34,480 bases of DNA from Podila epigama. Lineage: Eukaryota > Mortierellomycota > Mortierellomycetes > Mortierellales > Mortierellaceae. The stretch is taken from contig JAAAVE010000090.1 of NCBI GenBank assembly GCA_015679605.1, forward strand, positions 1-34,480, written 5' to 3'. Shown here piece after piece: positions 24,467 through 34,201 of this stretch; positions within the stretch are counted from its first letter, which is position 1, and every line of letters begins with the position of its first letter. The position numbers and the translations under genes are program-made. The notes below the pieces were generated by a model. The model had not been told where the DNA came from. It saw nothing but the letters and a program-made list of their open reading frames with translations, and ran no database searches.

Positions 24467-25090
24467 GGTCAATTATCCAAAAGAAATAAAATGGTCAGGA
24501 TGTGTGCGCTGCGTTTGATTCTTCCTCCGTAGCTTTGGAGAACTGATGGGCCTTTAGGAGGGAGGAAGGAATGGAGTTGTAGATATCGGTTTTTCTGCTC
24601 AAGCTCTTTGCTTGTCAGCGATTTCCTTTTACGACTCTGTTGGAACCTTCAAAAATCAATACGAAGACGAGTCTTCTTTTTTTTTGTTTTCTTCTTTCGC
24701 GTGTGAATTCCTCAGGTGTTGTCCGCAACAGTGACAACGTCACCAAGGGGAAAAGCACCCGAAAAGGAAAAAGAAACCGCAGAGAGAAGGAAAGAAAAAG
24801 AAAAGAAAGAAACGGCGCGCTATCAATAAGACGAGTAGACCAAACAGGTGTAGAGGTACAAAGCTGAACAATAGTGAGCAAAAAGAGGAGGAAATCAATC
24901 AATTGAAAAGGGACGGTTGGTCTTATTCGTTGGTTCAAATTAATTACATCACGTGCATCTCAACTTGGGCCGAAGTCTGGCTTGTTCTGCCACGATTGAA
25001 AGTGACGATGATGATGCGTCCATCCATTCTTTCATCATCATCCTTCTCTCTCCTCACCTCCGCACCTCCTCATCACCTTAATATAACACA
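24467..25090. promoter_or_regulatory. Divergent promoter region between the LRR gene and GLO3
   Basis: 624 bp separate the two start codons. A CACGTG E-box (24950-24955) lies 135 bp before the GLO3 ATG, and a CT-rich tract (tcattctttcatcatcatcc and following, 25026-25076) sits directly upstream of it, as in many fungal promoters. An A/G-rich tract at 24755-24812 has no gene character. No TATA box is obvious. Confidence 0.5.
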
Positions 25091-27196
25091 ATGGCTTCAG
25101 CAGAACCCACCAAACAAGAAACTCTTGACTTTTTCAAGCGACTCAAGTCGCAGCATGCAAACAAGGCATGTCATTCTCCTGGTCCTTATCCCAACTTGCC
25201 ACCCTGTTTCTCCCTATCCAAAAGTTTCCCCTAATTTTACAACATGTCATCTCTCCCTTTACAAGTGAAAACATGCAGAGAGTGACACTCGCTCATGGAT
25301 GCCATCTTTTGATTTTTTTTTGAATCGATTCAACGGAGTCAAATGGAGTCAAATGGAGTTATTGGAGCCAATCAAATCAATGGCTAAACCGAATCTGAAT
25401 CTAACAAGGACAAATTGTTAACCACACACCCAATGCTTGTTTTTTTTGTCACTTGCTTATAGGTGTGTGCAGACTGCAACTCAAAGAACCCAGACTGGTG
25501 CAGTATCCCCTTTGGCATTTTTATCTGCTTTGACTGCAGTTCTGTCCACCGTAACTTGGGTGTCCATATCTCGTTTGTTCGGTTCGTTGAAGTGGTCACT
25601 ATGATCGATCTGATCCAAGTGTTTTGCAAAAGTACCTCTTTGTTCTTGTCCTGCATTACGTCTCCACCACAGCAAGACTGACAAGTCTATCCCAATCACT
25701 TTTTATTCGGATAATACCAAAATCATAGATCATCACTGTTGGATTCATGGACCTGGGACCAGCTTCGCTCAATGAAGGTTGGTGGCAACGCAGCAGCAGC
25801 AGAGTACTTCAACAAGAACCCCGCAAGCGTCAACAAGGACGGCAAGACAAAGTACACTTCTAGGATCGCTGTTGCCTACAAGGAGAAGTTGGAGCAACGC
25901 AAGGCAGAAGACATGATCAGGTATGTCAATTGCTTTCATCGTTTTGGACCAATTGAAGTCGTTGTCACTGTCATTCACAAATCAACCTTTCCCCCCTTTT
26001 TTTTATATGTCGCATCACCCATCACCCACCACCCCTTTTTTTGCAACGTCTAGTAACCCTGGCCGATTCATTGGAGAGCCAGCCAAGCCCGCCGTGGCCG
26101 CACAGACACTGTCCGTTGCAAACGATGATGACTTTTTCAACACCTGGAACGAACCCAAAAAGACCCCCACCTCGTCAGGCACCTCTACCCCTACCTCCTC
26201 CACCCCTCCAGTCGTCGGTTTGGGTGGCGTTGGTTCCAGCACCACCTCCTCCCCTCAACGTACAACCATCGTTCGCCCTCAACGCTCCACCCTTACTCCC
26301 AAAAAGACTACCCTTGGCGCCACCAAGCCAATGAAGCTTGGTGTTAAGAAGGTTGCCGGTGTCAGTTTTGAAGAGGCCGAGGCTAGAGCCAAGGCCGAGG
26401 CAGATCGCATCGCTGCCCTTGGCGCTGAAGCCGCCGAAGCCGAGCGATTGGAGAAACAGGCTGCAGCCGAAAGAACGGCCCACAGAGCGGCGGAACTTGA
26501 GGCTGCAAAGAACCAGCCTGCACAAGCGGCCAAGACACGCGTCAACTACTACCAGGCTAATTCAGCAGGATCTGCCTCTGCCCAATCGAACGATGAGGGT
26601 CTTTCTCGTCTCGGCATGGGTATGGGTCGCATGGGCTTTGGCGCCATGCCCTCTGCGCGTCCCTCAAATGGCTACAATGCGACGCCTCAAGGTATGTTTC
26701 TGTCTTAGTGTCTCTTGTTCTGTTTTATCCAGGTGAACCTTACACTTTGTTCAATCTAACACGCGCCAATCTCTGATAGCTGAATCGACAACAGCTCGTG
26801 AAAAGTTTGCAAGTCAAAAGGCCATCTCGTCCGATCAGTACTTTGGCCGTGGCGGCTATGATTCCAAGGCACAGGCTGAGGCCAACAGTCGTCTCCAGGC
26901 ATTCTCTGGCGCAACCGCCATCAGCAGTAGCCAATACTTTGGACGGGATGAGAGCCAACAGGAGGAACCAGAAGGTAATAATTAGAGAGTGTTTTGTTCA
27001 TGGAATCAAATGTGCACCTGAAAAAAGGTGTTCGTTCACTCACCTTTATTTGTGATTTCTTTTCAACTCGCACATATTTTTGCTCATAGTTGATCAACTT
27101 AGTGCTGACTTTGCAGCTCTAGGCAACGCCGTCATGAAGGGCGCAGATCTGTTGAATGATATGCTCAACGACATGTCCTCACACTACAACTATTAA
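25091..27196 (+). CDS. GLO3: Glo3 / ArfGAP2/3-type ADP-ribosylation factor GTPase-activating protein
   Basis: Six exons: 25091-25165, 25463-25581, 25729-25920, 26054-26691, 26780-26974, 27090-27196 (441 aa). The protein stimulates GTP hydrolysis on Arf1 at Golgi membranes and drives COPI vesicle cycling. The ArfGAP domain has the zinc ligands C27-x2-C30-x16-C47-x2-C50 and the catalytic Arg55 in [10 protein letters not shown], then [17 protein letters not shown]. The C-terminal part has an Ala-rich helical region with basic stretches. It then has two Glo3-motif repeats, ISSDQYFGR (357-365) and ISSSQYFGR (389-397), which mark the Glo3/ArfGAP2/3 subgroup rather than Gcs1. Exon junctions keep phase throughout and restore [11 protein letters not shown] and [11 protein letters not shown]. 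The first intron starts with GC, not GT. Length is close to yeast Glo3 (493 aa), slightly shorter. Confidence 0.95.
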
Positions 27197-27464
27197 ATAG
27201 CAACAATCATAGACCCTATTTCTGTATTCATTTTTTAATAACATTAAACATTTTCTTGACACTCAACTCTACTCGCTGATCATTCAGTGGCTTAGCATAT
27301 CACCTCTTTGCGCGTATTTTTTTAATGCACTTGCCTCGAACACGAACACGAACACAATACAGCAAGCACAAGGACACACATTCATCCTTTTACCTCGCCG
27401 TCACTCCCATTACTTGCCATCGCTCACCTTTTCGTGTTTTGAACAATAAAAAAACACACACACA
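27197..27464. promoter_or_regulatory. Tandem intergenic region upstream of MAD1
   Basis: 268 bp. The first part (ttttttaataacattaaac near 27231) fits the GLO3 3' end. The second part has CA/AC-rich sequence (acacacacaca near 27455) directly before the MAD1 start codon. No TATA box stands out. Confidence 0.45.
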
Positions 27465-30400
27465 ATGAGCCAACGTGCAGAAGACTCTGGGCAGACGCAT
27501 CGCCTGAGTAGGTCCTCGCTTTCGAATTCATTTTCACCCTCACGACTGCATCTCAGGACCCCATTTGGCGAAAAGAACATTACCCCAGTCACTGCCACAA
27601 CTACAGCGCCAAAGCATAATGGGACACTGTTCAGAACCACAGACGATACTTTGAATTTATCACAGGTAAACAACTTTGTTTGTTTGCATGAACTTGATCA
27701 TTCCCCGATTTTCTTACTACAATAAAACAATCGTGGAACCTGACTCTCAACAACTTTGTTGAAAACCAACCTTGAACTTCTTACTAAACAGGTACAAGAT
27801 GAGGCATCAGGAGATAATAGTCCACAGACCGTCAATCACATTTCAAGGATAAAACATTACCGGACATCAGAAGCTGACGGTAAACACCATGCTATGAAGA
27901 ATCGACAAGAAAGATATGGATAGGGAAAAAGGCATCGTCTTTTGCTTTGGCGCTGATATCACCCTGTTCATATATATGGATTTCCGTTCAATTTTTTCTT
28001 CACTTAGAGATCGAACAGATGCGAAAAAGGTTAAAGGATGCACAGTTTGAGGTATCAACAACGAGGACAGAACTCGAGTTAAAGATCATCACATTGGAAC
28101 AAACTCTCAGGACGACCAATCTTGAAAAGGACAAACTCGCCAGAAGAGTGGATGAACTTCAGAGTCAACGACGGTTTCTGTTCGAAAAGGAAAAGAGATC
28201 CTCATCAACGGCTCAAAGTCTGGAAGAACAACTGAATGAATACAAGGTATGATTCTCTTTTTTTTTTTTTTTTTGGGAATGAGGACCCAACTCGGTTTCG
28301 AAGCAATGCGACTCTAGCTATGGTTGGTATCTGATATTGTACGTTTATTATTGTATTTCTTGGTACTAGGAAACGTCAGATAAGACGATCAGGACACTGG
28401 ACGAAGAGGTGTTCACACTAAAGGAATCACTTGCAGTAATGACAGAACGTCATCGACAAACCGAGAGTCTGTTAAACCAAAAAGTGCAGGAGCTGCAAGA
28501 TACTCTTTCCTACCAAGAGGCTACCATGACCCAAATCCGTGATTCAAGTGAAAGTCAGAGTCATTTGGCGGAGGATAAGCACCGCCAGCTCTCTGACGCG
28601 ATAGCAAAGATTGCGAATTTGGAGCTTGAGAACCGGCAGTTGAAGCAAAAGGAACTAGAGTTTCAACATGTGGATTGGGCTCGCAAGGAACTTCAGAATC
28701 AAGTTAGCTATGGTCGACAGTTGGAAACCAAGAATCGGCAACTGGTCGCAGAATGTAACCACTACAAGGAAATGTACCGGAATGCAGAAGTCTTGAAAGA
28801 AGAAAAGACAGCGTTACAACAAAAGCTGACCATGCTGGATGATCTCCGAGTCAAATATGGAATGCTGGAGGTTCAGAATGGAGTGTTGCGCAAAGAGAAG
28901 CAGCAGTGGTAAGTTAACCGGCTATTTGGAGTTGTAAGGAGGCAAAGTTGGAATGAGTCTAAGTCGAAGCGAACCGTGCACGTTCATTCCCTCTCTTTTA
29001 TAGGCTCGCGTTCTTAAATGAGTCAGATTCAAAGGAGTTTAACTCGCCACACGATCTGGCCAAGACGATTGCACTCCTTCGTCGGGAACAGTCCGCCCTC
29101 ATCAGTACAAATGGAGAACTGGAAGCAGCGCTCCGCTCCAGGGACTCGTTCATTAATCAGCTAGAGACGCAACTCCAGAACGTGAAACGTATTTTGGTAG
29201 AACAAGAACAAAAAATGGCTACACTCTCTGCAGAAGCTCGCCGAAGTGAACAGTCAAAGGCATTGGCCCTTCGTCAAGTGGAGAATCTGAAGGAGCAGCT
29301 GGTACGTTTTTTTTTATTATTATTATTATTGTTGACGAATAACATGCAAGCATGCGTAATGTAAGAAAAATTAAGAATACAAACTAATACCATGAATACC
29401 ATGACCACACCACAGAAATCATACGACACAGAGGAGGCTACACTCATGGGCGGCTCGTTCGACAATTCAAAGAACATTAGAGTCGCAGAACTGGAAAAGC
29501 TGGTTGAAGAGTACCATGGCAAGTTAGAAGCTGCAATTGCCCAAGCATCCCACCGGACTGAAGAGGAGAATTCGCTCAAAGAGTCTGAGAATATCAAGTT
29601 GTTACAGACCTTATCCGACAATAATGCCCTTACCTTTGATCGGCTGAGTCGCGAAAAGCAGCAAATCTTTGAAGGTATATTCAGTACAATTGAGTTTTTT
29701 TTTTTTTTTTTTGTCAAAGAAACAAAAGATGAAATAGGGACCCCAAGAATACAAAAGTACTAACGACTGCAAATGCTCATACATTTATTTCATAGCTAAA
29801 AACAATCTCGAGATTGAAAATGCGCGACTGAAAAGTGAATGTGCGTCGCTGGAGGCAAATGTGGACGAGCTTGAGCTTTCTATTGGAGCAGGTGCCTTTA
29901 ACCCTGCTACATCCCGTGTTCTCGAAATCAAGGACAGTCCAGCAGCAAGATATCAGGCGGTGCGTCAGCATATGCTTGATTCTCTAAGAGAAGAGAACAC
30001 GGCCTTGCTGAAATCTATTGCACAACTTCAACGGCGTTTGGACGCGTTATCAGAAGGCGGCGCAGCTGTTGCAGGGTCTGATAGTATGGATGGTGACGAT
30101 GACACCGAACTCCCAGAGAGTAGCCTGATCCCAGCTGCTACCCTTCGTCGTCTAGAGGATGACTACGCGAGACTCCGTGAGGAACTCGAAAACGCGAAAA
30201 AGCGCTCCAAAAGAATGGAAGAGGTAACGATACTTTCTTTTTTTGCGGGTGCATCGTACTTATTTGAATTTACCCTCTCCTCTCAGTACGAATATTATTA
30301 ATTTACTGACTTTTTTTGAAATGAAATGTTTAGATTTGGGAAACTAAATCGGACGAGTATTTGGAGGTGGTTGAGGCACTTCTTGGATACCGGTTCAACT

Positions 30401-30663
30401 TTTTGGAGGATGGTCGAGTGGAGGTTGTGTCGGTGTATGACACGGTGGACCGTCGATCGTTCGTCTTTGCCTCGGGTGACAATGACCAAGGCACGATGCA
30501 GTTGGTGGGCACAGGTAGTAACCGTTATGTGGATGCCCATCGGGAAGAGACCATGCGACTGCTACAAGAGATTGGCAGTATCCCTGCTTTCCTGAGCCAG
30601 GTGACGCTCGATGCTGTTGGAGAACTGGGGCAAAAATGGACATCTGTAAATAGTAGTAGTTGA
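27465..30663 (+). CDS. MAD1: Mad1, spindle assembly checkpoint coiled-coil protein
   Basis: Eight exons: 27465-27665, 27792-27879, 28008-28246, 28370-28908, 29004-29301, 29416-29674, 29796-30223, 30334-30663 (793 aa). Every junction keeps phase. A disordered basic N-terminus is followed by almost continuous coiled coil (about 97-640). Mad1 holds Mad2 at unattached kinetochores and nuclear pores. The Mad2-interacting motif is clear at 582-590, RVLEIKDSP, matching the [KR]-hydrophobic-hydrophobic-x-hydrophobic-x3-P pattern and preceded by FNPATS. The C-terminal RWD-like head is LLGYRFNFLEDGRVEVVS to SIPAFLSQVTLD, as in human MAD1L1. Aligned without gaps to the human head, the Bub1-binding RLK motif position reads R681-M682-E683. 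Length is between human (718) and yeast (749) Mad1 and slightly above both. A transcript in tandem with GLO3 but with its own start region. Confidence 0.95.
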
Positions 30664-30874
30664 AGTAAACGAACCCCTGTGTAAAACGTTCTCTGAGTGC
30701 ATTTCCAAAGCACGTCCTCATGACTCCATTGTCATGCTGCATGGCGATATATGCCTGAAGAATGACCATGCCATCTCCGGCGACTCTGTCACGTAAACAT
30801 TTGTACACGAGGACTTCATCGCCCAGATATTCCTGGCCCTCGACTGGACTCTGATTCCATATTTTGAAGAGCAT
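30395..30874 (-). other. Possible small gene or gene remnant antisense to the MAD1 3' end
   Basis: An ATG-started 159-codon frame runs from the intergenic region into the antisense of the last MAD1 exon. Its first 65 or so residues (for example EYLGDEVLVYKCLRDRV and MVILQAYIAMQHDN) have balanced, protein-like composition. The C-terminal half is a shadow of MAD1 coding sequence. A second minus-strand frame starts at an ATG near 30919 after a ttttatatag element near 30945. No homologue is recognised, and it may be chance. Confidence 0.2.
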
Positions 30875-31207
30875 TCAACAAAATATCACTGTCTCCTACA
30901 GCTGAATCTTCGAACATCTCGCCTCCCTCATCCGACTATATAAAATTGTCGGAAAAAACACGCCTCAACCAGCAGACTTCACCTGAGCAATGGTCCTCGG
31001 AAGAAGCCTTCTTATATGCAAACAGCTCAAGAAACTTCGCACAACAGCGAAAGGAGAATAGAAAAGATATTGGTAGAATCCTTTATATTCCTGGATGCTA
31101 GGGCATCATTCAATCCAAGATGAAGACACGATATATATGGATGTTGCGCGTTTCTTTTTTCATTTATTCATTGAAACTGTGACTTCAAGAAAAAAGAGGG
31201 AAAATAT
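30664..31207. other. Convergent intergenic region between MAD1 and uL22
   Basis: 544 bp holding both 3' flanks. Apart from the minus-strand frame described at 30395-30874, no gene is seen. A tatataaa-like sequence lies near 30938 and a T-rich tract near 31153-31163. Confidence 0.5.
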
Positions 31208-32316
31208 TTAAGCACGGCGAGCACGGGCAGCGAGCTGACGAGCGTTGAGCTTGGGCTTCTTGGCCTCAACCTCGCGCTTGACACCCTCAGCCTCCTCAGC
31301 CAAGATGATCTCGATGTGGCAGGGGGAGGACATGTAGGGGTTGATGCGACCGTGAGCACGGTAGGTGCGGCGACGCTGGCGGGGAGCCTGGTTGACCTGG
31401 ATGTGCTTGATGACAAGAGCATCCTGCTCCAAGCCCTTGACCTGTTTAATCATAATACGCAAAATAGATGCAAATTTTTGTAAGTTACTATGCTCACTGA
31501 ATAGTCACCGGGTTCTCCTTGCCAGAGAAGCTGCGGTTGGAAAATCACGCCTTTCAAAAATAGCACTGGTTGAATGTGTGTCTGTTGCTGTGATATCGGT
31601 TCCCAGTCAAGAAATAGTGTTACTGTAGTAAAGAATTAACGGCGTGGCGCTTGATTTTCAACAGACAGTGCGCTGGGTCGCATTCAAACACTCATTAACC
31701 AGAGACACGCTTGTTGCCAGTTGATTTCCAAATAGCTGAAAGAAAACATTGGCTGACTGTGTGGTGAACATCCGTTGCGCGATCTGTTTTTTTCCTTTTT
31801 GCCTCAGTTGTCACTTTGACTTTGTTTTCCCGATTATTGTGAGGACATATTGAGTAGTTAGAAGTAATGTTTTCATCATTCATGAAAAAAGCATTACCTC
31901 GGCGTTGGACTGGGCGTTCTTGAGCAAGTCCAAAACGAACTCGCAGGACTTGGCGGGCCAGCGGGCCATGGTGGTGCCGAAGGCCTTGGCCTGGGCAGTG
32001 CGACCAATACCGCCGTTGAAGCGACGGAAGGGGATGGCCTGCTTGTGCTCCTTGACGTCCTCGAGGTAGGTGAGGGCCTTGTTCAACTTCAAGCCGGAGA
32101 TGGCAGCAGCGACCTCACGGGTGTTCTTGAAGTGAACGCGGAGGTAGGAGCCGCGAGACAAAGCAGCTATGAGAAAAACAGGAAGCAGAGCAAGATAAAA
32201 CGAGTGTTAAGGATGTGTTTGTTGGCGTTATTCAGATGGCTTAATATTCCTGGTCTTTGCTTTCTAATCCACTTACTCTTGGAGCTGTTGGCTGGGGTGG
32301 CAGCGTATCTCACCAT
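31208..32316 (-). CDS. RPL17: 60S ribosomal protein uL22 (RPL17)
   Basis: Three exons: 32316-32277, 32166-31898, 31441-31208 (180 aa; yeast Rpl17 is 184). The protein lines the peptide exit tunnel of the large subunit. Conserved stretches include [51 protein letters not shown] and [14 protein letters not shown]. All are in the expected order, and the phases agree (A|CT = Thr at the first junction, phase 0 at the second). The second intron, 31442-31897, is 456 bp, the second-longest modelled in the window, and may host a snoRNA. A good acceptor (tgcctttag at 32322) lies six bases before the ATG, suggesting a further intron in the 5' leader, as is common in ribosomal protein genes; I could not place its donor. 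Confidence 0.97.
31797..31892 (-). ncRNA. Candidate C/D-box snoRNA in uL22 intron 2
   Basis: On the coding strand a perfect C box (ATGATGA, 31879-31873) is followed 65 nt later by a D box (CTGA, 31807-31804). These are the only exact copies of each in the 456-bp intron. Flanking CTTTTT and AAAAAG could form a terminal stem, but they are several bases away from the C box. No convincing C'/D' pair was found and no rRNA target is assigned. Vertebrate RPL17 introns host U58-type snoRNAs, which makes the location plausible. The C box is only about 18 nt from the 5' splice site, which is tight. Confidence 0.3.
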
Positions 32317-33392
32317 ATTGTCCTAAAGGCAATACAGGTAAAAGAAAAGTTTTTTTTAGATCTCTGATGTCTGTGATGCCTTTGATTTTGCGTTTTTGTC
32401 TGGTTTGCATCAATCGTGCTCCGTTTTGGACGAGGAAGATTTCGTTTGTTGATTCTGTCTCCTGCCTCTTGATCAAGTATAGATTCTTCTTGGAAGTCTG
32501 ACAATGCAAAATCTGGAGACTACTCTCCATCCCTTCGTGATGGCTCGCCTCAACGCCTTTCCGCCATGAAATGGTTTGTGAATCACAGATGTCAGTGACA
32601 TCATGTAATGTTCAGCATTCCTCTCTCTGAAGCGTTTCTCTCTCCATTTCATGACAACTCTGTGCTTCACATTCAGCGGTAGGATTCGCACAGGATTGCC
32701 GATTGTTGAATTGAGAGACAGTCCTCGTTTTCCTCTCATCTAGAGGCATCGTTTTTTGTGGTGATGTTGAATGGTCCAGTTGGGGTCTATTTTTTTTCCT
32801 GCAATATCTTTTCGTTGAAACGTGTAGACAGTTGTAGATCCTGGACAAAAAGGTGACATGATGACGGCTGGATTGCGGCGGATGGATTGATGGATGGTTG
32901 GCGATATTATCCATGGTCATGGATGCAACATGTTAACGGATGTTCGTAGCACGTGACCCGCGCTACCTTTTGGTAATGATAGAGAGAGAAAGAGGTGGAC
33001 TGACAATGACGCCCAATAATTTTTTATCTCCTTTCGCTTTTCTCAACCAAAAACGGAAATTGGTGGCGCATCCATTTTTAAACTTTAGTTTTTTTTTTTG
33101 AAAAACCGCACAATTTTTTTAAGCTATTCATTGCGAGTTGCAAAGAGAAAGCATCAAAAGAGAAAGTGATAATATAAGGGAGGATAATGTTTATTTAGAT
33201 AACTCTGACTTTGAGGTAGTAGTCAACATTGAAATTATTAAATAATGATATGAATATGGAGGAAGATAAATAGGAAAGGACTCTAAAAGAAATGAAAAAA
33301 AGGAAGTAGCTCCTTATTTTTTTCCTTTTTGGATAGTTTTCTCAAATGCTGTAGATATGAGGATGGGGAACAAGAAAAGTGAACAAGTCGCT
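32317..33392. promoter_or_regulatory. uL22 upstream region and 3' flank of the secreted-protein gene
   Basis: 1,076 bp. The near part probably holds the uL22 5' leader with an intron ending at 32322. A CACGTG E-box (32950-32955) within cacgtgaccc resembles sites used by bHLH factors in fungal housekeeping promoters. T and A runs at 33090-33120 and 33296-33330 lie toward the 3' end of the secreted-protein gene. Two minus-strand open frames here (about 88-102 codons) match nothing I know. Confidence 0.5.
32588..32602. repeat. 15-bp perfect inverted repeat with one central base
   Basis: GATGTCA-G-TGACATC. Each arm is followed or preceded by bases that extend toward a bZIP-like half site (TGACATCA). 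It lies 272 bp upstream of the uL22 start codon, in what may be its leader intron. Confidence 0.6.
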
Positions 33393-34201
33393 TTAAAGAG
33401 CACGGATGTCGGCATCAATGTTGAGCTTCAACCAGAGGTCAATGCAAGCCTTGACATAGGCATCAATGTGGACATCAATATCGGAAGCGATGCGGAGGTT
33501 GGCCTTGACATCGGCCACAGCAATACCAGCGTTGACAGAGAGCTTCTTGACGACAGCCTTGACACGGGTGCGGATGTGGGACTGGATTTCGGCCTCGATC
33601 TTGTCAATGACAACCTTAACATCAGCCTTGATCTTGGCAATGACATCGGCAGTGATCTGGTGGGACTTGGCCTTGACGCAGTCAAGACCCAAGGCAGGGC
33701 AGAGAGCGACAACAACGGTGTGAACGTGGGCATCAATGTTGGCCTTGACAACGGCATCAACCTTGGCCTTAACAAAGGCCTTGACTTCAGCATCCACCTC
33801 AGCCTTGGCGCGAACGCTGATATCGGCATTGGAATCTAGCAGAGCATGATTGAAAGAAATAGAATGGTAAGCGCGAGCAAATAGAGGTATTGAGGCCGTG
33901 AAAAACTTTTAATTCCAAGTCGACTGATATACATACCAGCCGTGATGAGGCCACCGGCAACGTTGGCCTTCACATCGAGGTCAAGATCGATATCGGCGCA
34001 GATGTCGGCCGACAACCTGGCCCAGATCTTGGCGTCGACCTTGAGCTCGGCATCAGCAAAGACCTTGACGACAGCATCAATGACGTTGCCAGAGCCACGC
34101 TTAGCGAAAGAGACAGAAGTATCCTGGACGGGGAGTGCCTGGACGGCGGAGGAGAAGAAGCCAAGGGCAAAGATGGCGGGAGCAAAGGCGGTGATTTTCA
34201 T
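33393..34201 (-). CDS. Small secreted protein of A-x-[VI]-x tetrad repeats
   Basis: Two exons, 34201-33937 and 33835-33393, with a 101-bp phase-1 intron (gctg|gtatgt, gctag|at); 235 aa. A clear signal peptide (Met1 to about Ala22, FALGFFSSAVQA) is followed by a short segment and a dibasic FAKR (32-35), a likely Kex2-type site. The mature part is Ala/Val/Asp/Lys-rich. Val or Ile (once Ala) recurs at every fourth residue from 94 to 130, with further runs at 153-165, 168-184 and 204-232. Four cysteines (68, 134, 141, 219) could form two disulphides. The pattern predicts long amphipathic helices. No catalytic motif or known domain is recognised. A cell-surface, lipid-binding or secreted structural role is possible but is inference. 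A TATA box lies 131 bp upstream of the ATG, suggesting regulated or high expression. Confidence 0.85.

Noticed and set aside
24615-24938. 107-codon minus-strand frame with hydrophobic stretch
   Set aside because: A T/C-rich promoter tract read as Phe/Leu/Ser; no homology and no splice or start context.
32592-32630. Second snoRNA candidate upstream of uL22 (catgatgt with nearby CTGA)
   Set aside because: The C box differs at its last base, and the CTGA copies are either before it or only three bases after it.
32473-32739. 88-codon basic minus-strand frame upstream of uL22
   Set aside because: It lies in the probable leader intron of uL22; basic composition follows from A/G-rich sequence, and no family is recognised.
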